DNA of 64,000 nucleotides from a virus. Shown here one piece after another: positions 29,185 to 36,654 of the stretch. The translations under genes and the position numbers were made by a program. The notes under the pieces are model-generated. The model was not told the origin of the DNA. It searched no databases and saw only the letters and a list, made by a program, of their open reading frames with translations. The stretch spans positions 1 through 64,000 of IMG/VR virus record IMGVR_UViG_3300046683_000606, one strand, 5' to 3'. Positions within the stretch are counted from its first letter, which is position 1; each line of letters begins with the position of its first letter.

Positions 29185-29405
29185 GCGAGTGGAAAGTTAC
29201 GGTAGTCATTTTTGCTTTGGGCATCGTTTTCGCGGGAATCAGGACTTATTTCCAAGTACGACAACTGCGAATGGACTTGAACGGACTGGGCGGTAAGGTT
29301 CGCCGGCAACACTCTCACCAACAGACGATTGCTTTGCTGCTAATCGCTATGACCGATGATCGAGCGGAGCGGGTCAGACTTGTGGGACTACTGAAAGAAG
29401 ATTAA
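29181..29405 (+). CDS. Small single-pass membrane protein (lysis cassette candidate)
   Basis: 74 residues, TTG start overlapping the previous stop. N-terminal transmembrane helix (VTVVIFALGIVFAGIRTYF), then a basic, helical cytoplasmic or periplasmic part. The topology is similar to inner-membrane spanins or antiholins, but no lipoprotein partner overlaps it. Last gene before the strand switch. Confidence 0.45.
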   Translation: MSEWKVTVVIFALGIVFAGIRTYFQVRQLRMDLNGLGGKVRRQHSHQQTIALLLIAMTDDRAERVRLVGLLKED

Positions 29406-29425
29406 AAGAAGGGGCTTACGCCCCT
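29406..29425 (-). terminator. Intrinsic terminator, minus strand (convergent junction)
   Basis: AGGGGC (29410-29415) and GCCCCT (29420-29425) form a 6-bp stem with a TTAC loop. Read on the minus strand the stem is followed by TTCTTTTAATC. The stop codon of the 29416 gene lies in the loop. On the plus strand no T-run follows, though the stem could still slow late transcription. Confidence 0.65.
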
Positions 29426-29706
29426 CCTCCGTTTAATGCGTCCAGTACTCGGCTCTTGAGCGCGTTGTCGAGCATGGCTTTTACTTCGGCGGGTGCTTCC
29501 TGTAGATTGGCGCATGCACGGCATTCGATCTTTAGTCCGGAGTTCCGTATATCATTACGTGTCTTGCGGTCGGCGCTTTCCCAGAACGCTCGCAAGTAAC
29601 GATAGACTGCAAGGTGCGGCGTACCAGCGTTGATGCGTCCGCGTCTTGCAGTCCTTGGTCCTAGCCTCCGGTCGGTATAGTCGATGCTTACCCAGAACGT
29701 TTTCAT
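29416..29706 (-). CDS. Hypothetical protein, 96 aa
   Basis: Start at 29706 chosen because AGGAGA lies about 10 nt upstream; the open frame reaches further but lacks an RBS. Product MKTFWVSIDYTDRRLGPRTA onward is basic, with Cys28-spaced residues (ECRACANLQ) and an Arg-rich N-terminal half. Last minus-strand gene before the converging late operon, terminated by the hairpin at 29410-29425. No family recognised. Confidence 0.55.
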   Translation of the reverse strand: MKTFWVSIDYTDRRLGPRTARRGRINAGTPHLAVYRYLRAFWESADRKTRNDIRNSGLKIECRACANLQEAPAEVKAMLDNALKSRVLDALNGGGA

Positions 29707-29909
29707 TGTGAGCGGTCTCCTCTGACCGTTCGCGCAGTGTATCAAATGGTACTTTCTGGTTTTTGTTAACACGTAGTTTTCACTGGGCAGCTTTTCGCCT
29801 GTGAGTCCCTTAAACCGATTTAACGATTTTCGAAAATATCACTAGGAGCCACAACACAGGCGATTTCTCATTTTATTTTGCGAAATGGATTAATTTTCGT
29901 AGGCCAAAC
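29707..29909. other. AT-rich intergenic stretch with inverted repeats
   Basis: About 200 bp without a gene. It holds the 12-bp palindrome ATTTTCGAAAAT (29826-29837), TTAAA/TTTAA arms (29810-29823) and CGCCTGTG (29796-29803) paired with CACAGGCG (29855-29862). Lower GC than its surroundings. It could be a promoter/operator for the 29416 gene, a replication or packaging site, or a recombination remnant. Confidence 0.5.
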
Positions 29910-30335
29910 TTAGATTGGCCGGTAGAATCTCAGCCGTCCGATGTTGAGACTGTTAACGTAGTCAGATTCTTTTCCCCACGCCTTCGGCCATCCCATGCTC
30001 GTATCGTGGTAGAACGTGGCGCCGTCCGTATTGTCCGGCTCATCTCCTACCAGGACAGCCGAAGCCGCCGACAAGCAATCTATCCAAGCGGGAGTCGCTT
30101 CATCTTCCGGCCACACTTCGGAGTTAGGATCGTTCGCGTTGAAAGAAGAAAACTGCCAAGGCTTGAGAATCACACTGGCTACGTCGTGGCCCCACCATCC
30201 CGGCTGATTGACGCGGTTTCTAATTACATGACACACAGCGCGTTTGCCGTAGAGCGTTTCTCCGCGCGCTTCGCGATAACAGCACAAAGCCATTAGAGCA
30301 ACATCGGAAAGCTCTCCGTAGGGTTGGGATTCCAT
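29910..30335 (-). CDS. SleB/CwlJ-like cell wall hydrolase (endolysin)
   Basis: 141 residues from ATG 30335, with AAGGAGG upstream. The YREARGE motif places the probable catalytic Glu at residue 22, followed by AVCHVIRNRVNQPGWWG, LKPWQFSSFNANDP and GATFYHDTSMGWPKAWGK, the order found in Hydrolase_2 (PF07486) proteins. These cleave peptidoglycan glycan strands as lytic transglycosylases or amidase-like enzymes. No signal peptide, so it would depend on a holin. Separated from the protease gene upstream by a terminator. Confidence 0.85.
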   Translation of the reverse strand: MESQPYGELSDVALMALCCYREARGETLYGKRAVCHVIRNRVNQPGWWGHDVASVILKPWQFSSFNANDPNSEVWPEDEATPAWIDCLSAASAVLVGDEPDNTDGATFYHDTSMGWPKAWGKESDYVNSLNIGRLRFYRPI

Positions 30336-30352
30336 ACACCCTCCTTCCAATT

Positions 30353-30391
30353 AAAAAGGCAAGCGCCGGGGTTGGGTAAGCGCTTGCCTTT
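30353..30391 (-). terminator. Intrinsic terminator, minus strand
   Basis: GGCAAGCGC (30358-30366) and GCGCTTGCC (30380-30388) form a 9-bp perfect stem, followed on the minus strand by TTTTTAA. It lies between the papain-like protease gene and the SleB-like gene, so the endolysin may be expressed by read-through or its own promoter. Confidence 0.8.
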
Positions 30392-30420
30392 GGCGGTGCG
30401 GCACTACTGGGGAAAAGCGT

Positions 30421-31218
30421 TCACCACTTTCCTAAATGTTGAATCCAAGAATCCTGCACAATATCAGCGTTGGCTGCGTCGGAGTAGCGGAGCCAGAAAT
30501 TTCCATAGTTTGCCCACTTGGAGCCCCACGAATTGCGGACCAGGAAACTACCTCCGTTTATGTTGTCGTCGTATCCGATTCCCAATACTTCATGGCCTCC
30601 CAAAACTTTCTCGCGGGTGTCGGGACTCCACACACCGTTTGCTGCAATGGCTTCGAAGGACTGATAGACAAGAAAGCCTATGCGGAAGTTGTATCCGGAA
30701 GCGATACACGACTTCATATCGTCAACGGTGGTGAGCCGGTGGTACTGGCCGGTCACATACTTCTTGGCGGAGTCTAATTGCTCCTGTGTCGGCGCCGTCG
30801 TGAAGTCTCCGGCAATGTAAGGCATCTCGGAGCGCAGCGCACAACCGAATTTGTTGAGTGCCATGCAGGAAGTACGCCCGTAACTGCCGGCGTCTCCTTC
30901 TGCAAGTGAGCCGTCAAGCAATCTCTCCACATAATAGATGAATGACGGTGAATACATTCCTTCCGTGCCTGGGGATACGACTTGGCCGCGACGATCGATC
31001 TCCTTCCAGTGAAGGTACTCGCGGTCTGCGGCTGCAGCGTGCGCGGTGCAAGAGCCTTCGTTTCCTTGGTCCAGTACCGGCCCCATTAGGTCCAGGTTAT
31101 CGGTGGCTGTAGCGGTAGCGGTCAAGAGCGGCGCGCGGCCTACGCCAAAGTCGCGGAAGTCTGGGGCATCCTTGCGGTAGCCGTAGCGTCTTCCTGCCGG
31201 TGATAGTTCAAGTGGCAT
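30421..31218 (-). CDS. Papain-like (C1A) cysteine protease
   Basis: 265 residues. The active-site region VLDQGNEGSCTAHA gives Gln51 (oxyanion) and Cys57, then GGHEVLGIGYDD gives His209, and FLVRNSWGSKWANYG gives Asn229: the complete C1A triad in order. No pro-domain or signal peptide is evident. Such proteases are uncommon in phages. Upstream of the SleB-like gene and downstream of a lipoprotein gene, it may attack host envelope proteins or process phage proteins. SD AGGGG precedes the ATG at 31218. Confidence 0.85.
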   Translation of the reverse strand: MPLELSPAGRRYGYRKDAPDFRDFGVGRAPLLTATATATDNLDLMGPVLDQGNEGSCTAHAAAADREYLHWKEIDRRGQVVSPGTEGMYSPSFIYYVERLLDGSLAEGDAGSYGRTSCMALNKFGCALRSEMPYIAGDFTTAPTQEQLDSAKKYVTGQYHRLTTVDDMKSCIASGYNFRIGFLVYQSFEAIAANGVWSPDTREKVLGGHEVLGIGYDDNINGGSFLVRNSWGSKWANYGNFWLRYSDAANADIVQDSWIQHLGKW

Positions 31219-31228
31219 CGGTTATCCC

Positions 31229-31843
31229 CTAGAGAATCGCCTTGGTTGGAACTTTCACATCTGCCGGTGCGGACTTGAGTACCGCGTCGAAGTCTTTCTT
31301 GAACGCTGCCGCATTGCGTTCCTTGGCGATGATCGTAACCGTAGTGCTGGACACTTTCACCGGACCTGCGAGTTTATCCCGCGTAACTTTCATGGTCATG
31401 GATGGCGGCAAGCGATTCATAAAAGCGGCGATTGTTGACAGAACGACTTGAGCAAGGCCGGTGATGATTGAGAGTAAGCCGCCAGAAACATTCAGCGCTT
31501 CTAGGAACGTGGTGAAGTTGTCCACGATAGCCTTGAACGCTTCTTCGACCTTGGCTAGAGCTCCGGCCGGCGGTGGCGTAGCGGACTGGTATTCCTTTAC
31601 GGCCGCGGTGAGCGCAGCAAAGCCAGCTTCGATCAGAGAGATGATCGCCTGGACTGCCGGCGAGATAACGACGCCATTGCCGGTAAGCACGGTCAGAATG
31701 GAATTAAGCGCAGCTTCACCTACGGGAACCCAAGAGAGAATATCGGAGAACACATTGCAACCGGAGATGAGCAGCGAACTACCGCCAGCGGCAAGAAACA
31801 AAACAAGTGAGGATATACGTGCGGTGAAGGTGCGTCGATTCAT
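31229..31843 (-). CDS. Lipoprotein with helical body, 204 aa
   Basis: ATG 31843 with AAGGAGA upstream. Residues 1-29 (twin Arg, long hydrophobic core, ISGC) form a lipoprotein signal with Cys29. The mature part is mostly amphipathic/hydrophobic helices, with a basic C-terminus. Overlaps the gene upstream as ATGA. It could be an outer-membrane spanin-like factor, superinfection-exclusion lipoprotein or inhibitor; the sequence does not decide. Confidence 0.6.
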   Translation of the reverse strand: MNRRTFTARISSLVLFLAAGGSSLLISGCNVFSDILSWVPVGEAALNSILTVLTGNGVVISPAVQAIISLIEAGFAALTAAVKEYQSATPPPAGALAKVEEAFKAIVDNFTTFLEALNVSGGLLSIITGLAQVVLSTIAAFMNRLPPSMTMKVTRDKLAGPVKVSSTTVTIIAKERNAAAFKKDFDAVLKSAPADVKVPTKAIL

Positions 31844-32094
31844 TGATTCTCCTTTTTGGTCGCGGAAACTGTACCACAAGTCTCGCCTTCTCTTACTTCG
31901 ATTCCTTTGGATTTCGGTGTAGCGATGATGAACACGCCAATGTTCGGATGGTTGTCACGAACGTTCTTGAGTAGCGCGTTGGCCAGTTCATAACTGAATT
32001 TCTTGCCATCACAGACAAACAGATAGGAATGATCGGGCTTGAGTTCATAGCCTTTGACCAGGGCGGCGAGCGGTTTGTAGTCTTCTACTTTCAT
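31840..32094 (-). CDS. Small alpha/beta hypothetical protein, 84 aa
   Basis: ATG 32094 overlaps the stop of the upstream gene. MKVEDYKPLAALVKGYELKP opens a compact protein with hydrophobic strands (SYLFVCDG, IGVFIIATPK). No motif recognised. Translationally coupled on both sides. Confidence 0.55.
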   Translation of the reverse strand: MKVEDYKPLAALVKGYELKPDHSYLFVCDGKKFSYELANALLKNVRDNHPNIGVFIIATPKSKGIEVREGETCGTVSATKKENQ

Positions 32095-32318
32095 TTTTTG
32101 TTGCTGCGAAACTCGGCGGCCTTCGGGCAAACACTCCAATGCGCTTCTAGTTTCTGCGATTCGTCGTCTTCGGTTCCTGGGATAGCGGACATTGGCAGCT
32201 TCTTCCCGCGTGGCGTCAAGAACCATTGCATTTCGGCGCCACACCCGCGACATGCTGAGGAGCCAGTGTACTTGTAGCCTAGGCTCTCCAGGCCGTCGCG
32301 AGTGTCTGGAAAAGGCAT
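32091..32318 (-). CDS. Small zinc-ribbon-like protein, 75 aa
   Basis: Contains CRGCGAEMQWFLTPRGKKLP and a later HWSVCPKA, a Cys-x2-Cys ... His/Cys pattern found in many small phage proteins that carry Pro-Arg-Gly-Lys-like motifs. Likely binds one zinc ion. ATGA overlap downstream. Confidence 0.6.
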   Translation of the reverse strand: MPFPDTRDGLESLGYKYTGSSACRGCGAEMQWFLTPRGKKLPMSAIPGTEDDESQKLEAHWSVCPKAAEFRSNKK

Positions 32319-32689
32319 TACTCTTTTTCTTTCTTGATGCGGACCTTCACGGTTTCTTTTTCGTGGACCATTTTTACTTCCACGCCATCGTGATTGTAGG
32401 ATTCTTTTTTGTGTTTCTTCATTAGGGAGAGAAGTACATCTTTGGTTTCAACTTCTGAACTGGTCAGCTTCATCCGATCATCGCGGATGTTGGCATACTC
32501 TCTAGCCGCGTCCTCTAGCTCCTCGATCTCCGGGTCTTCCATGCCGGGAAGTCTACTGGTCTTGCCGCGCTTCTTGTTTGCTTCGGAGAGCAGTTCCGGC
32601 TTGTGATCGTCCTCTTTCGGTCCGATTCCTTTGCGTCCGGTTTGCTTTGGCTTGTGCTTCGGGAGATAGTCCTCTACTTTTTTTGCCAA
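32318..32689 (-). CDS. Charged hypothetical protein, 123 aa
   Basis: TTG 32689 is preferred over the open upstream frame because AGGAGG lies 7 nt before it. The product is very Lys/Glu-rich, with a helical middle (EELEDAAREYANIRDDRMKL) and a basic C-terminus. Resembles the small charged proteins that often accompany phage replication genes. First gene behind the operator-promoter at 32716-32751. Confidence 0.55.
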   Translation of the reverse strand: MAKKVEDYLPKHKPKQTGRKGIGPKEDDHKPELLSEANKKRGKTSRLPGMEDPEIEELEDAAREYANIRDDRMKLTSSEVETKDVLLSLMKKHKKESYNHDGVEVKMVHEKETVKVRIKKEKE

Positions 32690-32715
32690 TGAGATTCCTC
32701 CTAGGTGGAACGGGA

Positions 32716-32751
32716 GACCGCAAGTTAGCGTACTGAAGTGTCGGAGGTCAA
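32716..32751 (-). promoter_or_regulatory. Minus-strand promoter with operator dyad (third site)
   Basis: The -35 TTGACC is the complement of 32746-32751; the -10 (TAACTT, complement of 32722-32727) is weak. Read on the plus strand, GACCGC-N6-GCGTAC (32716-32733) matches the operator dyad seen at 40611 and 45691. Drives the 32689 gene and those below it. Confidence 0.55.
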
Positions 32752-32753
32752 GG

Positions 32754-32993
32754 CTATTCTGCCAATGCTCCTGCCCACGGTTCATCTTCCCATCTACGTT
32801 GTGCAAGAAAAGTGCTCGCGTACGGGATATATATACCACCGCTTATTTGCCACTGCAGAGTTTGTTTCCAAAGCCCTAAGCCATGAACGGCCGATATTTT
32901 TTCACTTGTGCTCATTTTGCGCCAAAGTTTCTCGGCCTTCATTCTTCCGACCTTTCTGGGGTAAATTTTCCAGAAACTCTCAAAGTCACTCAT
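32754..32993 (-). CDS. Stand-alone C-terminal-like domain of a phage replication protein
   Basis: 79 residues. FESFWKIYPRKVGRMKAEKL at the start and IPYASTFLAQRRWEDEPW at the end are the two conserved segments of the C-terminal domain of phage replisome organisers and DnaT-like replication proteins (FWxxYPRK ... IPxAxTWLxxxRWED). In most phages this domain follows a DNA-binding N-terminal domain; here it stands alone. GGAGAGGG upstream of ATG 32993. Could recruit host helicase or loader. Confidence 0.7.
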   Translation of the reverse strand: MSDFESFWKIYPRKVGRMKAEKLWRKMSTSEKISAVHGLGLWKQTLQWQISGGIYIPYASTFLAQRRWEDEPWAGALAE

Positions 32994-33368
32994 AAGGTAA
33001 ACCCTCTCCTTCCCGCATTCTCCATAGCGGGTGACTCAACTGCATGGGAATAGTTGGCCTACACTCGCTATCGGTTCCCGCTGTTGCCGAAAGGTTGTGT
33101 AACCTGACCAATGAGGCACAAATAAAAATTGCCCACTTGCGGTCGCCTGTTGACAGGGTGGATCAGAGCAGGACTTAGATAGTGAGCGGAAAAATAGCCC
33201 TTCATTTGCGCAAAAGCGCCAAGAGTGACGGCCCCAGACTTGGAAAGATGCGGGAAATGTTCGCCCATTTGCCGATGGTCTTTCTCGAATTTGAAGGGTG
33301 AGCTTACCGGCGACCATCGGCAGATAATCTTACCGATAGAGCCCACCCTACGAATCCGTGATTTATTT
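32994..33368. other. 375-bp gap with dyad symmetries, possible origin/regulatory region
   Basis: GCCGATGGTC (33271-33280) and GACCATCGGC (33312-33321) form a perfect 10-bp inverted repeat. TTTGCGCAAA (33205-33214) is a perfect palindrome. A minus-strand frame from GTG 33346 to 33068 is open for 92 codons but has a weak RBS and no recognisable motif. Placement directly upstream of the replication-domain gene makes an origin or control region plausible. Confidence 0.4.
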
Positions 33369-33566
33369 CTACCTCATACTTCGGTTGCGTGCAAGAAATT
33401 CTTTTTCAGCCATTCGTACCGTCCGCCGGGAAACTTCCGGCTCGATCGCGCAGACTGGACACTTCTTGGTGTCGAAGAAGACTAGCCTAGGATGGCTTCT
33501 GCACATATTGGGCAGTTTACGTTCGTGGATCATTTCGGCTAGGTCTGCGGAGCGCTTCTCGTTCAC
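33369..33566 (-). CDS. Small Cys-containing protein, 65 aa
   Basis: GTG 33566 overlaps the stop of the upstream gene (GTGA). Contains a CRSHPRLVF segment then KKCPVCAIEP, i.e. Cys-x14-Cys-x2-Cys, likely a metal-binding site. Function unknown. Confidence 0.55.
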   Translation of the reverse strand: MNEKRSADLAEMIHERKLPNMCRSHPRLVFFDTKKCPVCAIEPEVSRRTVRMAEKEFLARNRSMR

Positions 33567-34648
33567 TTCTTTTCCTCTGGTTGCGGTGGCGCTGGCTGGC
33601 GGTCGGCAAGGTCGCTTAATTCACTGGCAAGGCGCTTTACCCGCACTGCGAGCAGACCATACCCCATCGAATCCAAGTCCTTGCCAGTTGTGTTTAGTTC
33701 TGCGATTATTCGCACCACTTGGCCAATTTGCGGCGTGCGCTCTGCGGGTGGCTGGCCAATGCGCTGAATCGCTTGCAATGCCATGCCTAGCTCCGTATTC
33801 TCAGGGTCTTTGTCCCACAGCTTCCAAATCGCGTTGTAGGCAACGTCCAAAGGATTCTGCGGCGTGCGCTCTGCGGTTGCTGCGGCCAGCGCGGCTTTTG
33901 CCACTAATGCTGCTTCCTGGCATCGGTCGCAACAGGAATTTGCTGCAATGGAGCGTAAAGCGGTTTCGTACACTCGCAGCGCCTCACTCCCACGCGGCTC
34001 AGGTTGCGCCCCAGTAGTTGTTCCAAGAATGTATGTCTGTCCATCGTAGCCATTTACGGTACGTGGACCGATTTTCGGTTGCTGCCATTCCTTGCGCTCG
34101 TCAGTCATGGGCTGCCTCTCTTTCGCAGCAGCTAAGGCTCTATCCCAATTCAAAATTGTTGTAGCTGGAGTGAATTTCAAGTATTCGTCTCGTATCGCCT
34201 GTCCCGCTTCCAGCAGCGGCAAGAGTCGGCGCTCCAGAATCTCAAGCAGGTAGTTGAAAAATGCCTGATTGGTATTGCTGTCGGGTTTTACGTACTCCCG
34301 CGCCACGCTCGCCAGCAACTCTTTCATCTCGCTCATTCCCTTCGCCTCCAGCGCTGCCCGTATCCCCCTCAACCTGTCCACCCATCCCTGGATGGTGTGC
34401 TGGGAGAGTGCATTGTCGCTATCTGCAAGCGCTCCCATCCACACATGACACCGCCCACAGTAAGAGACTCCATCTACATCGTAAGAATTGTCATCATATT
34501 CACCGTGCTCGTAGGCCGTCCCGGTTTTGTGCAGAACTTTTCGGCAATCAACGCCATGTCGGGTATATAGCCTCACCGGCGCTCGCTCGTCTCCGGCCTC
34601 GGCTAGAATGGAGTCAATCACTGCGATTACGTCGCTGTCTGCTCTCAT
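33563..34648 (-). CDS. Hypothetical mosaic protein, 361 aa
   Basis: ATG 34648 overlaps the upstream stop (ATGA); ATG 34657 is possible. It starts MRADSDVIAV, nearly identical to the start of the gene upstream (MKADPDVIAV). YCGRCHVWMG and NSCCDRCQEA are possible zinc-binding pairs. The middle is helical, and AERTPQ occurs twice, linking Ala-rich segments. It looks assembled from several short modules. No function assigned. Confidence 0.5.
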   Translation of the reverse strand: MRADSDVIAVIDSILAEAGDERAPVRLYTRHGVDCRKVLHKTGTAYEHGEYDDNSYDVDGVSYCGRCHVWMGALADSDNALSQHTIQGWVDRLRGIRAALEAKGMSEMKELLASVAREYVKPDSNTNQAFFNYLLEILERRLLPLLEAGQAIRDEYLKFTPATTILNWDRALAAAKERQPMTDERKEWQQPKIGPRTVNGYDGQTYILGTTTGAQPEPRGSEALRVYETALRSIAANSCCDRCQEAALVAKAALAAATAERTPQNPLDVAYNAIWKLWDKDPENTELGMALQAIQRIGQPPAERTPQIGQVVRIIAELNTTGKDLDSMGYGLLAVRVKRLASELSDLADRQPAPPQPEEKK

Positions 34649-34857
34649 GGTTTCCATCCGTCAACTTCTTCGCCTAGAAGAAATCCGCCAGTAGCCTTAA
34701 TTTCGCGTGTCACATATTCGGCTACAAACTTCCGCAAACAAGTGTTGTGATAGAAGAAATTCTCTTCCATGTGGTACATGTAATCCTGCCAAAATCGTAT
34801 TTTCTCGCCACACATCGTGCAAACTTTCACTGCGATTACGTCAGGATCGGCTTTCAT
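34645..34857 (-). CDS. Small zinc-finger-like protein, 70 aa
   Basis: ATG 34857 with AAGGAG upstream, ATGA overlaps on both sides. VCTMCGEKIRF and a later YHNTCLRKF give a Cys-x2-Cys...His-x2-Cys pattern. Its first ten codons share a 16-nt identical block with the start of the next gene, suggesting a duplicated leader. Confidence 0.6.
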   Translation of the reverse strand: MKADPDVIAVKVCTMCGEKIRFWQDYMYHMEENFFYHNTCLRKFVAEYVTREIKATGGFLLGEEVDGWKP

Positions 34858-35036
34858 GGGCGCTCCTTTTTCACTGTGTTGCGCTGAATTGGCAATGGGC
34901 GCACATCTTGGTAACAACGCTTTGCTTCCTTGCGTGTGCGAAATAAATCTGCCTTGAGTACGCCATGATAGTAGTCAGGGTCTTGGTAGAAATGAATTTT
35001 GCCATCTGAAAAACCTACCCAAAGTTTACGTTTCAT
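34854..35036 (-). CDS. Small hypothetical protein, 60 aa
   Basis: Basic, aromatic-rich (MKRKLWVGFSDGKIHFYQDP). Coupled by ATGA overlaps to both neighbours, which supports it being translated. No family recognised. Confidence 0.55.
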   Translation of the reverse strand: MKRKLWVGFSDGKIHFYQDPDYYHGVLKADLFRTRKEAKRCYQDVRPLPIQRNTVKKERP

Positions 35037-35578
35037 GGGCGACGGCTCCTTTTAGGCAGACACGCGCTCAAATAACTGTCTACCAATGCCATGCAGTGTT
35101 CCCTGCGTTCGGGCTCCCATCGGTATTCAATCGACATAAAACCAACAAATTCGATAAGTAACGAGCGCTTTTTTTCGGTCGCGCTTGGCTTTGGCTTTTG
35201 TTCTGGGAGGATTCCGCCAAGCCAGCGATATTCGGTCGGTGCTTTAGTCGTCACTCGTCTTCGTTCTACGTCGAGTCTTCCGCATCTTTCTTTTCGCAAG
35301 TCTCGGCAAGTGGATGAAACGGATGTTTGTCTTCCCCTGACTACCGGCGCCAGTCTTTGCACCGACCACCATTCGTGACTGGTCCCTAGGACATACTTAA
35401 CCCTGTCTTGCAGTACTTTCATGTGCTCACAGGCATAGTGCGGGTCAGTACTGAGTGGCGTCGAGTCCCTGCTTGTTTCTTCTTCCTCTGGCTCTGGCGG
35501 TTTGCGGCGCGGCCGTTCTTTGGCACGTTCCGGAATAGATGCAAACAGATTCTTTTGCGCTGGTTTGGGTTTAGTCAT
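35033..35578 (-). CDS. Winged-helix-like DNA-binding protein, 181 aa
   Basis: The first 45 residues are Pro/Lys/Arg/Glu-rich and probably disordered. Residues about 60-120 (HEWWSVQRLAPVVRGRQTSV then CRDLRKERCG) have the helix-turn-helix-wing pattern of small phage winged-helix proteins. The C-terminal 60 residues are helical. Could regulate early genes or bind DNA during replication. Confidence 0.5.
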   Translation of the reverse strand: MTKPKPAQKNLFASIPERAKERPRRKPPEPEEEETSRDSTPLSTDPHYACEHMKVLQDRVKYVLGTSHEWWSVQRLAPVVRGRQTSVSSTCRDLRKERCGRLDVERRRVTTKAPTEYRWLGGILPEQKPKPSATEKKRSLLIEFVGFMSIEYRWEPERREHCMALVDSYLSACLPKRSRRP

Positions 35579-35817
35579 AGGTCAAAAGCCTCGCGGCATC
35601 TTGAGGAGCACCAATCCATTCTGAGCGGCTTGTCGCATTCGCATTCGACGGCCATAACCGTTTCGCATTGTTGGCAGATGTGGTTGTGCGGTCCTGTATC
35701 CTCCAAGAAATTTTCAATGGCGTTCTGAATCTCCTCTGCCAGTTGTTCCAGTTTTTCTTTCTTGCCGTCCGGCAGAAAATACTCTGCTAGGTCGTAACAT
35801 TTCTGGTCGTGGCTCAT
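35575..35817 (-). CDS. Small helical protein with zinc ribbon, 80 aa
   Basis: ATG 35817 with AGGTGG upstream. CYDLAEYFLPDGKKEKLEQL then AIENFL resembles a helical module seen in many phage early proteins. The C-terminal half, ICQQCETVMAVECECDKP then WCSSRCREAF, is a four-Cys-plus zinc ribbon. Function unknown. Confidence 0.6.
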   Translation of the reverse strand: MSHDQKCYDLAEYFLPDGKKEKLEQLAEEIQNAIENFLEDTGPHNHICQQCETVMAVECECDKPLRMDWCSSRCREAFDL

Positions 35818-35818
35818 C

Positions 35819-36196
35819 TCAATTCCACCTAATCCGGTCGTGATGCAAGGCGGAGTGTCCGCTCTTACAACCAAACGTGGTGCAGTCCAGGCAGTCACAG
35901 TGTCTTTTGCCGTGTATCCAGTGGCCGTCTTCCCAAGAAACCTGATGGCCTTCTTCGCACACTCCGCAAAGAGCCGGATGCTCGGTATATACCGCTTCGA
36001 TCTTGCCTTCGCCGTCCCGTTCTACGTGGACCTTGCCGCCTTGCCGTTCGAATACCTGAATGCGCCGTTCTACGTGCGCTTGCACGCCATACAAAAATTC
36101 GTGGCCTTCCTTGTTAAAATACGTGTCGGTGTGCCGGCGGGAGCGCAAGGGTTTCCGCGGCTTCTTCACTCGGACAGGTTTTGGAAAGTAAAGCAT
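35819..36196 (-). CDS. HNH-like zinc-binding protein, 125 aa
   Basis: ATG 36196 gives a TAATG junction with the upstream gene. IQVFERQGGKVHVERDGEGK followed by CGVCEEGHQVSWEDGHWIH, CDCLDC and GHSALHHDRIRW shows the Cys/His spacing of HNH-type folds, but the canonical Asn-His signature is not clear. Could be a degenerate HNH nuclease or a structural zinc protein. Confidence 0.45.
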   Translation of the reverse strand: MLYFPKPVRVKKPRKPLRSRRHTDTYFNKEGHEFLYGVQAHVERRIQVFERQGGKVHVERDGEGKIEAVYTEHPALCGVCEEGHQVSWEDGHWIHGKRHCDCLDCTTFGCKSGHSALHHDRIRWN

Positions 36197-36654
36197 TACT
36201 CCCCCTTCCCTGCCCAATTCCGTATGGCCTCTTTGGGCAGGTCTGCGAAGCAACTATTCAAAAACTCTACCAGGTCTTCGCTCGTTTTTAGTCCAGCGGC
36301 GCTCGCTATATGGCCTACAGTTTCGCACCAGGAGTCCGCCAGAGACCTTGGAACGCGATACCGAAGGATTGTGTCAGGTTCCGTGTTTCGTGCCTTCCTA
36401 GAGGCTGCGTAGGCCGATAGCGTCGGTCCCTGGCCCATTTTAGTGATGGCTTCCTCGGTCCATCCTTGCTCGCGTTTGTGGTGAATGGCTTCTATCTTGC
36501 GTTTGAGTGCTGCTTTGGTGGCTGCGGTGGCTCTGGCCAGTATCTCCGCTTCGCGGTCTATGTGATCGGGAGCGCAAGCGTAGGCAACGGACACAATCGC
36601 GCTCCAGGCGCTACCATGCGCCGCGATGTAGGCTTGCATGGAGTTTGGTGTCAT
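36196..36654 (-). CDS. Hypothetical helical protein, 152 aa
   Basis: Mostly alpha-helical with an Ala/Lys/Arg-rich middle (ATAATKAALKRKIEAI) and a C-terminal part predicted helical. No motif recognised. ATGA overlap with the recombinase gene upstream, so probably co-translated with it. Confidence 0.5.
   Translation of the reverse strand: MTPNSMQAYIAAHGSAWSAIVSVAYACAPDHIDREAEILARATAATKAALKRKIEAIHHKREQGWTEEAITKMGQGPTLSAYAASRKARNTEPDTILRYRVPRSLADSWCETVGHIASAAGLKTSEDLVEFLNSCFADLPKEAIRNWAGKGE

Noticed and set aside
33068-33346. Minus-strand 92-codon open frame in the replication gap
   Set aside because: No recognisable motif, weak RBS and unusual composition; kept as a possible remnant only.
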